From positions 1 through 5,922 of the forward strand of contig PXBM01000232.1 in assembly GCA_003566935.1 (NCBI GenBank): a stretch of 5,922 nucleotides of DNA, in the 5' to 3' direction. The position numbers were made by a program, and so were the translations under genes. The notes under the pieces were generated by a model. It was not told the DNA's origin, made no database searches, and saw only the letters and a list, made by a program, of their open reading frames with translations. The DNA comes from Syntrophomonadaceae bacterium. Lineage in GTDB: Bacteria > Bacillota > Dethiobacteria > DTU022. Below, piece after piece: positions 1-5,922 of the stretch (the first letter of the stretch is position 1; each line of letters begins with the position of its first letter).

Positions 1-355
1 AGCCCTTCAATACATCCCACAGTTCCTGCGGTTTAAAAGGCTTTGTCATATAGCTTTCTGCTCCTAAATCCATTGCCCTCTGCCTGTCTACTTCTTCTGC
101 TTTGGCAGTAAGGACAATGACCGGAATCTTACTGGTTTCTTCTTTATCTTTCAATGTTTTCAAAACCTCAAAACCATCGACTTTTGGCAGCAAAAGATCC
201 AGTAAAATTAAATCGGGATGTTCTCGGTTAACTGAATTTAATGCTTCCTCTCCATCTTCAACAATTTCCACATCATAACCTACGGCATCGAGGCAGGTGC
301 GAACTCCTAGAATTACATTTTTTTCATCTTCTACAAGTAAGACTTTTTTACTCAT
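1..355 (-). CDS. Response regulator, receiver domain (3' end outside window)
   Basis: A cytoplasmic two-component response regulator that should accept a phosphoryl group from the histidine kinase encoded just upstream. The frame starts with ATG at 355 and stays open to base 1, giving 118 residues. The whole CheY-like signature is visible: the N-terminal VLLVEDE with acidic residues E9 and D10, the phospho-acceptor D53 in LILLDLLLP, the switch threonine T83 in VIVLTA, and K105-P106 in the TKPF motif. The receiver domain is almost complete at the edge, so it cannot be said whether this is a stand-alone CheY/Spo0F-like protein or carries a DNA-binding or other output domain. The start lies only 3 bases after the kinase stop codon, with a good ribosome binding site inside the kinase's last codons, so the two are co-transcribed and probably translationally coupled. 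The family call is very secure; the regulon is unknown. Confidence 0.95.
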   Translation of the reverse strand, partial: MSKKVLLVEDEKNVILGVRTCLDAVGYDVEIVEDGEEALNSVNREHPDLILLDLLLPKVDGFEVLKTLKDKEETSKIPVIVLTAKAEEVDRQRAMDLGAESYMTKPFKPQELWDVLKG

Positions 356-358
356 ACC

Positions 359-1474
359 TTAACCTCCTTCTTGTTCAGCATCCGGCAGCTTGACAGATTC
401 ATTTCCCTGGTAAACAGGGAAAGTAAAGGTAAAGGTAGTTCCTTTCCCGACTTCACTGTCAACCCATATTTCACCACCATGAGCCATGACGATATCTTTG
501 GCAATTGCTAAGCCCAGGCCAACTCCACCTGTACCTTTGCGGCCCTGGCCGCTAACCTGGACATATTTCCTGAATATCTTATCCTGATGTTCTTTAGGTA
601 TGCCGCTGCCAGTATCCTGGACAGAGAAAAAGAGGCGCTTACCACGCTGCCTGACACGGACAGTGATTGTTCCTCCCGAGTCGGTGTAGCGCATAGCATT
701 ACCAACCAGGTTAGCTAAAACCCAGACTGACTTGTTGAAGTCTGCAGCAACCGGGGGCAGTTCGGGAGGAAGATCGGTGATAACTTCGATCCCCTGCTTT
801 TCCGCTTGAATTTTAAGAGGGCGGACAGCTTCCTGGACCAGGTCGCTTACATCGGTTGGCTCTGCCTCAACGTAAATAGTTCCTGATTCAATTCGTGAAA
901 GCTCCATCAGGTTATCAATTAACCTGCTTAGCCTGTCACAGTCAGCTCCTATAGCGTCCAGGACTTCTTTACCCCTTGGAGTCAAATCACCCAGCATTCC
1001 CTCTTTAAGCATTTCCACACCCACTGTGATTGTTGTCAACGGAGTGCGAAATTCATGAGAAACGATAGAAACAAAGTCTGTTTTAATTTTCTCCATTTCG
1101 TGAAAGCGGGTTACATCGGTAAGCTGGACTAGAGCCCCCCACAACTTACCCTCATGGAAAACCGGATTGATAGCGATCTTAAAGAAGTAACGCTGGTCAA
1201 GCCTTTTAACTTTTACCGATGCTTCTTCATAGGAGCATTTGAGCGGAGTTTGCTGCTCAAATACATCATTCAGCAGGCCTTCAAGTTTAGTAATAGCTGT
1301 CAACTCTGCTAGATTCTTTCCCTGGGATTTTACAAAACTTGTGTGGAAAAATTCTTCGGCCATCTGGTTTAACCATACTACCTTCATCTCATGATCTACC
1401 ATAAAAACGGCATCATTGAGACTCTTGGCAACAGTATCCAGATTTACCGGTTCCGGTAATTTACTCAACTTCAC
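359..1474 (-). CDS. Soluble PAS-domain sensor histidine kinase
   Basis: A sensor kinase of 371 residues that autophosphorylates on histidine and should pass the phosphate to the adjacent response regulator. Domains in order: a PAS-like sensor at about 12-125, beginning with the typical LNDAVFMVDHEMKVVWLN pattern; a HisKA dimerisation domain at about 131-196 with the H-box SHEFRTPL and phospho-acceptor H140; and a HATPase domain at about 245-355 with N-box N259, G1 box DTGSG (D287) and G2 box GTGGVGLGL (314-322). No membrane segment or signal peptide is present, so it senses something in the cytoplasm, perhaps through a PAS-bound ligand. The start is GTG at 1474 with an AGAAGG-like ribosome binding site upstream; the next in-frame ATG (residue 25) would cut into the PAS domain. 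All catalytic boxes are intact. Its signal cannot be read from sequence. A promoter lies at 1536-1564. Subfamily naming (KinB, PhoR or WalK-like) is not justified here. Confidence 0.95.
   Translation of the reverse strand: MKLSKLPEPVNLDTVAKSLNDAVFMVDHEMKVVWLNQMAEEFFHTSFVKSQGKNLAELTAITKLEGLLNDVFEQQTPLKCSYEEASVKVKRLDQRYFFKIAINPVFHEGKLWGALVQLTDVTRFHEMEKIKTDFVSIVSHEFRTPLTTITVGVEMLKEGMLGDLTPRGKEVLDAIGADCDRLSRLIDNLMELSRIESGTIYVEAEPTDVSDLVQEAVRPLKIQAEKQGIEVITDLPPELPPVAADFNKSVWVLANLVGNAMRYTDSGGTITVRVRQRGKRLFFSVQDTGSGIPKEHQDKIFRKYVQVSGQGRKGTGGVGLGLAIAKDIVMAHGGEIWVDSEVGKGTTFTFTFPVYQGNESVKLPDAEQEGG
363..369 (-). promoter_or_regulatory. Ribosome binding site of the response regulator
   Basis: AAGGAGG on the minus strand, 7 bases before the ATG at 355. 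It sits within the final Glu-Gly-Gly codons of the kinase gene, which fixes the regulator start and suggests translational coupling of kinase and regulator. Confidence 0.85.
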
Positions 1475-1486
1475 ACCTGCCCTTCT

Positions 1487-1502
1487 TTCAAAACATTTTG
1501 AA
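1487..1502. promoter_or_regulatory. 16-bp palindrome, candidate operator in the kinase leader
   Basis: TTCAAAA-CA-TTTTGAA: two perfect 7-bp arms around a 2-bp centre. It lies between the predicted transcription start (about 1529) and the kinase ribosome binding site. The 2-base centre is too short for a good RNA hairpin loop, so a dimeric DNA-binding protein, possibly the adjacent regulator, is the likelier reader if it is functional. An AT-rich palindrome of this size could also arise by chance. Confidence 0.35.
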
Positions 1503-1535
1503 TGGTATAGAATCTAATATTGCATTTGCTTTCCA

Positions 1536-1564
1536 ATTATATCATTTTCAGGAGATATTGAAAA
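1536..1564 (-). promoter_or_regulatory. Sigma-A type promoter of the kinase-regulator unit
   Basis: The minus strand has a perfect TATAAT (-10) at 1541-1536, preceded by TGA, which forms an extended -10 (TGnTATAAT). A -35-like TTTTCA (4 of 6 matches to TTGACA) lies at 1564-1559, with an ideal 17-base spacer. The predicted transcription start is near 1529, giving a leader of about 55 bases before the GTG at 1474. It lies after the terminator-like hairpin of the upstream operon, which fits independent transcription of the two-component genes. Confidence 0.65.
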
Positions 1565-1593
1565 GTATTCACTGCCTTTAAAAGTCATAAACG

Positions 1594-1622
1594 TGCAAAG
1601 CCCCCTGTATGGAGGCTTTGCA
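1594..1622 (-). terminator. Terminator-like hairpin after the ligase genes
   Basis: A 9-bp stem (TGCAAAGCC with GGCTTTGCA), then one C-A mismatch, two further G-C pairs and a 5-base loop. It starts about 20 bases after the stop codon of ligase B. On the minus strand it is followed by a T-containing but interrupted tract (ACGTTTATGACTTTT), so as an intrinsic terminator it is imperfect. Its place between a stop codon and a new promoter supports an end-of-operon role. Confidence 0.55.
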
Positions 1623-1641
1623 TCAACAATTTAAGATTGAG

Positions 1642-3066
1642 CTAGCTATTGCGCTTATCATAAATAGTCTCTTCGGTTATAAATTTCTCCATGCCTATTG
1701 CATTGGCAACAGCATCAAGTGTACTCAATTCTACAGTAACCGGAACGTTAAATTGAGCCTGTAACTTTTCCTGGAGATCTTTCTGTAATGCCTGTTCATC
1801 AGTGCCTGATACGCCTTTTACTACAACCTTTAGGGTATCCTCTGAATCGCCACTGTTAATATCAGCATACCAGAGCAATACATCCTCCCGGGCAAACATC
1901 ACTTTACGCATTTCGTTGGCGTTAAACTTAACCAAACCGTCTTTGCCTTTCAGATCAAAGTATAGTGACTTCCGTTCTATATCACCCATGATCCGTGGTA
2001 CGGTTCTCTTGCAGTTAGGACATGGCTCGGTTACCAGGCCGCCTGTGGCTATATCTCCTGTTTTATAACGCAAAAGTACGGTTCCTTTTGCATCAAGATT
2101 AGTAATCACCACTTCACCCGGCTCTCCTTCTCCCTTAACTTCCCCGCTGTCCGGATCAACAATTTCAATCAAGATATGATCGGGGTTGGTATGGTAACCA
2201 AAGCCCGGTGCACATTCAGCCCATCCTGATTTCGCTTCAGAAATAAAGTAAATACGTTGAACTCGGTTCTCTTTTGCCCCAACCGATTCCATCAATTTAC
2301 TTATTCTATCCACCGCTTCCACCGGGGTATAATCGATTCCCAGGATAATACGCTCCAGGTTCTCTGCACTAAAACCAAAATGTTCAAGGGTGTGCAGGGC
2401 AAACCTGCCATAACCCGGGGCAATAACCATTACCGGTGCTTCCATGCTATCCATTGCTTTTAAGATTTTTTCCATACCCAGGACCTTGCCACCACCGGTT
2501 TGCAAGGCAGTGCTGCCTATACCGGTAGTGCTGTAAAACATTTGCCAGAAATGTACATTTGGAGCATAAGTGAAAGCATTAATTAAGGTGTCATCCCGAG
2601 ATAGATCAAAAATATCGAAAGCCCTGACGCCGGCTTCTTTAAGGTTGTTTAGATCATAATGAGTATATTCGATTGGCACAGGCTTATCCGTTCTGCCAGC
2701 TGTAAAATACAAGGTGAAAAACCTGTAATCAGCGGGATCAGGTCCAGTATCTTTTTTGCCGAAAAGCGAAAAACCTTTCTTTTTTGTTTTTAGTTCACCT
2801 TCAGTTGGAACATCAAGAACAAACTTCTTGGGATGATCTGGCTCATCTTTCGGTGCCACTATGTCTTTTTTTTCTGTAAAGGGCAGCTTATCTAAATCCT
2901 CAACCCTCTTAATATCAGCAGGGTTAATGTTTTTTTCCTTAAAAAGCTCACGGTAATATGGATGCCTGACCGCCAGATCCTCAGTAAGCATTTTTGTCAG
3001 CTGCTCATTTTGCATTTTTCTGATTGCCGGTGCCGGCATTTTGCTAATTTTACTCCACGCCTGCAT
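1642..3066 (-). CDS. Divergent phenylacetate-CoA ligase family protein (ligase B)
   Basis: A 474-residue protein of the PaaK branch of adenylate-forming enzymes, which normally activate a carboxylic acid with ATP and then CoA. The family is shown by the N-terminal SKMP...HPYY and LPFT pattern, by YKTGD (334-338) matching the ribose-binding core, and by the TEPCPNCKRTVPRI segment (C349, C352). It is clearly paralogous to the gene upstream. Several catalytic positions are altered. The phosphate-binding loop reads FTAGRTDKP (121-129) instead of SSGTTGKP. The GGE/GAE motif is GID (243-245). YG-x-[ST]-E has become YFISE (273-277). The C-terminal catalytic lysine aligns with T464. A lysine-rich insertion (about 90-110) precedes the loop. 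The ATG at 3066 is chosen because AGGAGG lies 6 bases upstream and the product then starts MQAW-K-SKMP like its paralog; a TTG at 3090 in the same frame would place the ribosome binding site inside the gene. It may be a non-catalytic partner or have another chemistry; the substrate is unknown. Confidence 0.85.
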   Translation of the reverse strand: MQAWSKISKMPAPAIRKMQNEQLTKMLTEDLAVRHPYYRELFKEKNINPADIKRVEDLDKLPFTEKKDIVAPKDEPDHPKKFVLDVPTEGELKTKKKGFSLFGKKDTGPDPADYRFFTLYFTAGRTDKPVPIEYTHYDLNNLKEAGVRAFDIFDLSRDDTLINAFTYAPNVHFWQMFYSTTGIGSTALQTGGGKVLGMEKILKAMDSMEAPVMVIAPGYGRFALHTLEHFGFSAENLERIILGIDYTPVEAVDRISKLMESVGAKENRVQRIYFISEAKSGWAECAPGFGYHTNPDHILIEIVDPDSGEVKGEGEPGEVVITNLDAKGTVLLRYKTGDIATGGLVTEPCPNCKRTVPRIMGDIERKSLYFDLKGKDGLVKFNANEMRKVMFAREDVLLWYADINSGDSEDTLKVVVKGVSGTDEQALQKDLQEKLQAQFNVPVTVELSTLDAVANAIGMEKFITEETIYDKRNS

Positions 3067-3072
3067 ACTCTG

Positions 3073-3078
3073 CCTCCT
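3073..3078 (-). promoter_or_regulatory. Ribosome binding site that sets the ligase B start
   Basis: AGGAGG on the minus strand, 6 bases before the ATG at 3066. It falls downstream of the alternative TTG at 3090, so it argues for the shorter 474-residue product. Confidence 0.85.
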
Positions 3079-3098
3079 TTCGTCTTTCAACCCCGGCT

Positions 3099-4559
3099 TT
3101 AACCGGTATGCCTGTTATCGAGGATTCGTTTTTCTTTCAGTTCAGTTTCCATTCCTAGCTGCGATACAACCTCAGGAACGCTCTTAAAGATTATGTCAGT
3201 CAGGGAAACTTCTGTATCACGAAGCACTTTTTGCTTTAAATCTCCTACAATTTTTTCCTTATCGGTACCTTCCTTAACTGCTAAGTACAGGTATATTTCA
3301 TCTAAATCAAATGGATCGTCGTTACGTTTGCGCATCTCAACCTGCCACTCTTCTATATCTGGGTGGCTCATCATCAGCGGGAAGAAGTTATTCAGGTTGA
3401 CAAGGGTTCCTTTTACCTTGGTCATGTTAAATTCTTTAAGCTCAGATTTACGCTGAATATTTGAGCTGATCCGGGGAACGGTCCGTCCGCAGTTAGGGCA
3501 GGGTTCAAAAAGCAGACCACCCTTGGCAATGTCACCGGTACGGTAGCGCAGCACAGCTGTTCCCCGCCAATCGAGAGCTGTGTAAACAATCTCCCCTTCT
3601 TCACCCTCACCGACAGGCTCACCGCTTTCGGGGTCAATCGTTTCGAAAATCTCCATGTCAGGATAGAGATGGTAACCATAGTACTCATCGTGCGAAGGAC
3701 ATTCCGGCCAGGCTACCTTGGCTTCGGTCATACCATAAGTAGCCAGCACCATTACATTTTCAGCACCAAGCTGGGAAAACAGCTCCTTGATCTTTTCTTT
3801 GAGACCCGGCGGCACTCTTTCTCCGCCAAAAAAGATCTTTTTAATCGAAGAAAAGTCCCTTCCCTGTTTTACAGCTTCCCGCAGGAAGTAGTAACAGTAG
3901 CCGGGTATAAACACCGCAACTGTTGGGCGCAGGTATTCAAATGCATCCATCAGGTTTTTGGTGCCCACTATTTTGCCACCACCGCTGTGGAAGCCTGCAA
4001 CATTAGCTTTTTCCCCGGCAAAAAAGGTTTGCCAGAAAGCCAGGTGGGGTGCAAAGGGGAAACAGTTCACAACTATATCATCGCTGGTGACCTCGAAAAC
4101 ATTAAGCAATCGCGCACCTGATTCCCTGATATTCTCCAGGTCACGCTTTGAGTAGACAAATGGAGTCGGCAGGGCAGTTCTTCCGGTTGTAAAATGAATA
4201 TGAACCGGCTTAAAGTCAAAAACCTTCTCTTCTACCATTGCTTTACCGCCGGTCATTGACATCTTGGCCAGGTGGCCGTATTTTTCGGAAAGCTCTTCAT
4301 CCGGGCGAATAACAAAATCTTTTGCTTTTTGCGGTTCTTCATCAGTCGGAGCAATATCCCACTTGTAAGTAAACGGAAGATGCCGCAGATCATCGATACC
4401 TTTAATTTTAAATGGATCAATATTTTCCTCTTTTAATTTTACTTTATAGTATGGGCTGTAAAGATAGATCTGGTTGGCGATAAAGGCCTTCAGCTTACGA
4501 TCCTGCATCTCCTTAATTTCTTTGTAAGGCATTTTTGATAGTTTGTCCCAATTCTCCAT
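3099..4559 (-). CDS. Phenylacetate-CoA ligase family protein (ligase A)
   Basis: A 486-residue cytoplasmic enzyme of the PaaK family, predicted to form an acyl-adenylate and then an acyl-CoA from an organic acid. Visible core motifs: SPYY (35-38) and LPFT (61-64) of the PaaK N-terminal region; phosphate loop FTTGRTALPT (123-132); GGER (245-248); YGMTE (275-279); YRTGD (339-343) with the ribose-binding aspartate D343; CPNCGRTVPRI (354-364); and a C-terminal KEKRILDNR, in which K475 matches the catalytic lysine of the family's GKAKRV-D-R ending. It is about 45-50 residues longer than typical PaaK (430-440), mainly because of an insertion of about 30 residues between LPFT and the phosphate loop. 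The loop itself is unusual (GRTALP in place of GTTGKP). It follows the symporter by 83 bases and precedes its paralog by 32, so all three probably form one operon. Coenzyme F390 synthetase-like adenylyl transfer is an alternative role; phenylacetate as substrate is not established. Confidence 0.9.
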   Translation of the reverse strand: MENWDKLSKMPYKEIKEMQDRKLKAFIANQIYLYSPYYKVKLKEENIDPFKIKGIDDLRHLPFTYKWDIAPTDEEPQKAKDFVIRPDEELSEKYGHLAKMSMTGGKAMVEEKVFDFKPVHIHFTTGRTALPTPFVYSKRDLENIRESGARLLNVFEVTSDDIVVNCFPFAPHLAFWQTFFAGEKANVAGFHSGGGKIVGTKNLMDAFEYLRPTVAVFIPGYCYYFLREAVKQGRDFSSIKKIFFGGERVPPGLKEKIKELFSQLGAENVMVLATYGMTEAKVAWPECPSHDEYYGYHLYPDMEIFETIDPESGEPVGEGEEGEIVYTALDWRGTAVLRYRTGDIAKGGLLFEPCPNCGRTVPRISSNIQRKSELKEFNMTKVKGTLVNLNNFFPLMMSHPDIEEWQVEMRKRNDDPFDLDEIYLYLAVKEGTDKEKIVGDLKQKVLRDTEVSLTDIIFKSVPEVVSQLGMETELKEKRILDNRHTG

Positions 4560-4565
4560 AAAGCC

Positions 4566-4575
4566 ATCACCTCCT
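4566..4575 (-). promoter_or_regulatory. Very strong ribosome binding site of ligase A
   Basis: AGGAGGTGAT on the minus strand is complementary over ten bases to the usual bacterial 16S rRNA 3' end. The AGGAGG core ends 10 bases before the ATG at 4559. This predicts efficient translation and supports the chosen start. Confidence 0.85.
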
Positions 4576-4589
4576 GCAAGTATTTATAA

Positions 4590-4636
4590 CGGCCCGCAGA
4601 GGCTTTCCCATGCAGGGAAAGCCTCGTATAGGGCCG
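4590..4636 (-). other. Two-tier intercistronic hairpin between symporter and ligase A
   Basis: The inner stem is a perfect 11-bp inverted repeat (GAGGCTTTCCC with GGGAAAGCCTC, 4599-4609 and 4615-4625) with a 5-base loop. An outer 6-bp stem (CGGCCC with GGGCCG, 4590-4595 and 4631-4636) encloses it, separated by a small internal loop. It begins 6 bases after the symporter stop. The following minus-strand bases (TTATAAATACTTG) are not a U-tract, so this is not a classical intrinsic terminator. It could protect the symporter mRNA 3' end, guide processing, or cause partial termination that lowers ligase expression. The structure itself is certain; the role is inferred. Confidence 0.75.
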
Positions 4637-4642
4637 CAGGAG

Positions 4643-5922
4643 TTACTTGGGAAATACATCGTATAGGGTAGTCATAAACCATAAGAAAAAGACTGAAATA
4701 ACCACAACCGCTATCGGTAAAACTTTACTGTTGTAGCGCTTAGGATCATAGTCGGTCCAGCCGTGCATCTCATCAACCTGGCGCTGCAGCTCTTCTGCGG
4801 GAGGAGGAGTCAGCCAGGACACAACGACAGTTAATATAAATGAGAATGTAACTGCCAATACTGTGAATTTAATCCACCCCATTGGCCCATAAAGATAGGT
4901 GTTAAAGAAGGGGAACGGCACATCGACCGGGTTCATGCCCACAAGTTCGATCATAACCCAGCCGTAAATAGCAACTAGGCTGCCTACCGTCATTCCCACT
5001 CCAACACCTTGCTTGGTAGTCCGTTTCCACCAGATACCAAGCACAATCGGGACCCCGAGCCCTGCAGCAGCAATACCGAAAGCCCACATAATTGCTTTAA
5101 GGATAAACTCCGGCGGATTCAATGAGAAGAGAATAACCAGCACACCGACTACGAACATAGCCAGGTAAGAAAGCTTCAGTTTCTTTTCATCATCTACATC
5201 CGGTTTCAGTTCACCATAAAGATCGTGGATTAAACCGGCGCCCATAATCATCAGCAAACCGGATACGGTGGAAAGTCCTGCCGCAACTGAACCGGCTACT
5301 GCCAGGGCCAGCCAGCCCTGTCCGGCTAAGGCTTCAACCAGGATGAAAACCATGTAGTCATAGGCCGCAGGGGTCAAATCAACCCCGGCTGTGGTTGACA
5401 TATAGTAGACTGCGGCAAACCCGGTTGCATAAACTGTAGTATTAACCAGGCCAACCAGGAATACACAGAGAATCATGCTCCAACGTGCTTCCTTGGCATC
5501 GCGAACGGTAAAGAACCTCATCACAAAGTGGGGCAGCCCGATTATACCGAAAAACGACCCAAGGAAGATGGCAATATAGGTGATCGGATGCTCCAGCATT
5601 GCCCAGAAATAATGAGGTACAAACTCGATCATTTCCGGGACCATGTCACCGTAGCCCAGGGGTGGGAAAAACCAGCCTGCAGTACCCAGGGTTCTCAATA
5701 CCATCGCTACCGGTAACAGGAGGCAGAACAGAAGAACAATAGTCTGAAAGGTCTGATTATAGGTAACACCATACATCCCACCTAGGGTTACGTAAAGGGT
5801 AACAACCAGTCCACCTACTACAATTCCGACTACCTCCGGAACACCCAGTAAGAAGAAAAAGACAATACCGATACCTTTAAGGTTACCTGCCAGGTATAGT
5901 ACACTGACAACCATCATAACAA
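4643..5922 (-). CDS. Sodium:solute symporter, ActP-like cation/acetate permease (5' end outside window)
   Basis: An integral membrane transporter of the SSS family, which imports a small solute together with Na+ or another cation. The open frame continues through the right edge, so the ATG at 5917 is an internal methionine and 425 residues are visible of a usual 500-550; roughly the first three or four membrane segments are missing. About ten to eleven hydrophobic helices remain. Counting from the ATG at 5917, the motif GLPHFVMRFFTV (127-138) followed by RDAKEAR is characteristic of ActP-type acetate permeases. The stretch around AGLSTVSGLLM (213-223), leading into HDLY (231-234), matches the SSS helix with the serine/threonine pair expected at the sodium site. 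The C-terminal tail holds a charged cytoplasmic loop (about 372-398) and one last helix. Family membership is secure. Acetate is the best-known substrate of close relatives, but the ligases downstream allow another short or aromatic carboxylate. Confidence 0.93.
   Translation of the reverse strand, partial: VMMVVSVLYLAGNLKGIGIVFFFLLGVPEVVGIVVGGLVVTLYVTLGGMYGVTYNQTFQTIVLLFCLLLPVAMVLRTLGTAGWFFPPLGYGDMVPEMIEFVPHYFWAMLEHPITYIAIFLGSFFGIIGLPHFVMRFFTVRDAKEARWSMILCVFLVGLVNTTVYATGFAAVYYMSTTAGVDLTPAAYDYMVFILVEALAGQGWLALAVAGSVAAGLSTVSGLLMIMGAGLIHDLYGELKPDVDDEKKLKLSYLAMFVVGVLVILFSLNPPEFILKAIMWAFGIAAAGLGVPIVLGIWWKRTTKQGVGVGMTVGSLVAIYGWVMIELVGMNPVDVPFPFFNTYLYGPMGWIKFTVLAVTFSFILTVVVSWLTPPPAEELQRQVDEMHGWTDYDPKRYNSKVLPIAVVVISVFFLWFMTTLYDVFPK

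Noticed and set aside
1802..2463. Plus-strand open frames (88 and 68 codons) antisense to ligase B
   Set aside because: They overlap conserved ligase motifs on the minus strand and encode no recognisable protein.
3422..3688. Minus-strand 88-codon frame overlapping ligase A in another phase
   Set aside because: It is an out-of-frame reading of the conserved ligase region containing the RTGD and CPNC motifs; no family resemblance.
3669..4121. Plus-strand open frame of 150 codons antisense to ligase A
   Set aside because: It lies wholly within a well-supported conserved gene on the other strand, shows no recognisable domain, and its composition fits a shadow frame.
4581..4590. A -10-like TTATAAAT before ligase A as an internal promoter
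   Set aside because: Its would-be -35 region falls inside the hairpin stem, with no TTGACA-like sequence at the right distance; too weak to call.
1594..4636. The two hairpins (1594-1622 and 4590-4636) as copies of one repeat element
   Set aside because: They share only a short AAAGCC/GGCTTT stem core in opposite arm order, with different loops and flanks; that is expected by chance for GC-rich stems.
5915..5917. ATG at 5917 as the start of the symporter
   Set aside because: The frame is open upstream to the window edge, and the visible protein lacks the first membrane helices expected of the SSS family, so this is an internal methionine.

Overview
All supported genes in this window lie on the minus strand, so the window is best read from its right edge to its left. 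It suggests an anaerobic Firmicute of the class Clostridia. The clues are strong AGGAGG-type ribosome binding sites, one of them ten bases matching the 16S anti-Shine-Dalgarno, use of a GTG start, moderate base composition, and PaaK-type ligases next to an ActP-type symporter. This is an inference; no rRNA or marker gene is present.

Layout in transcription order. (1) 5922-4643: the C-terminal three quarters of a sodium:solute symporter close to acetate permease ActP, cut by the window edge. (2) 4636-4590: a strong two-tier hairpin in the gap after it, without a U-tract. (3) 4559-3099: a divergent phenylacetate-CoA-ligase (PaaK) family protein, here called ligase A. (4) 3066-1642: a second, related but more degenerate PaaK-family protein, ligase B. 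Its true start is the ATG at 3066, not the upstream TTG at 3090. (5) 1622-1594: a terminator-like hairpin. (6) 1564-1536: a good sigma-A type promoter with an extended -10, followed by a 16-bp palindrome at 1502-1487. (7) 1474-359: a soluble PAS histidine kinase. (8) 355-1: a response regulator receiver domain, cut by the left edge.

The symporter and the two ligases look like one operon for taking up an organic acid and activating it to a CoA thioester or acyl-adenylate. The kinase and regulator form a second transcription unit with its own promoter; a link to the transport operon is possible but rests only on adjacency. The most interesting point is the ligase pair. Both have a remodelled adenylate-binding loop and an insertion of about 30 residues. 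Ligase B has also lost the GGE motif, the glycine of the YG-x-[ST]-E motif, and the position of the C-terminal catalytic lysine that ligase A keeps. This suggests a catalytic plus non-catalytic (or re-purposed) pair. There is no stretch over 300 bases without a gene, and no tRNA, rRNA, CRISPR array or mobile element was seen.
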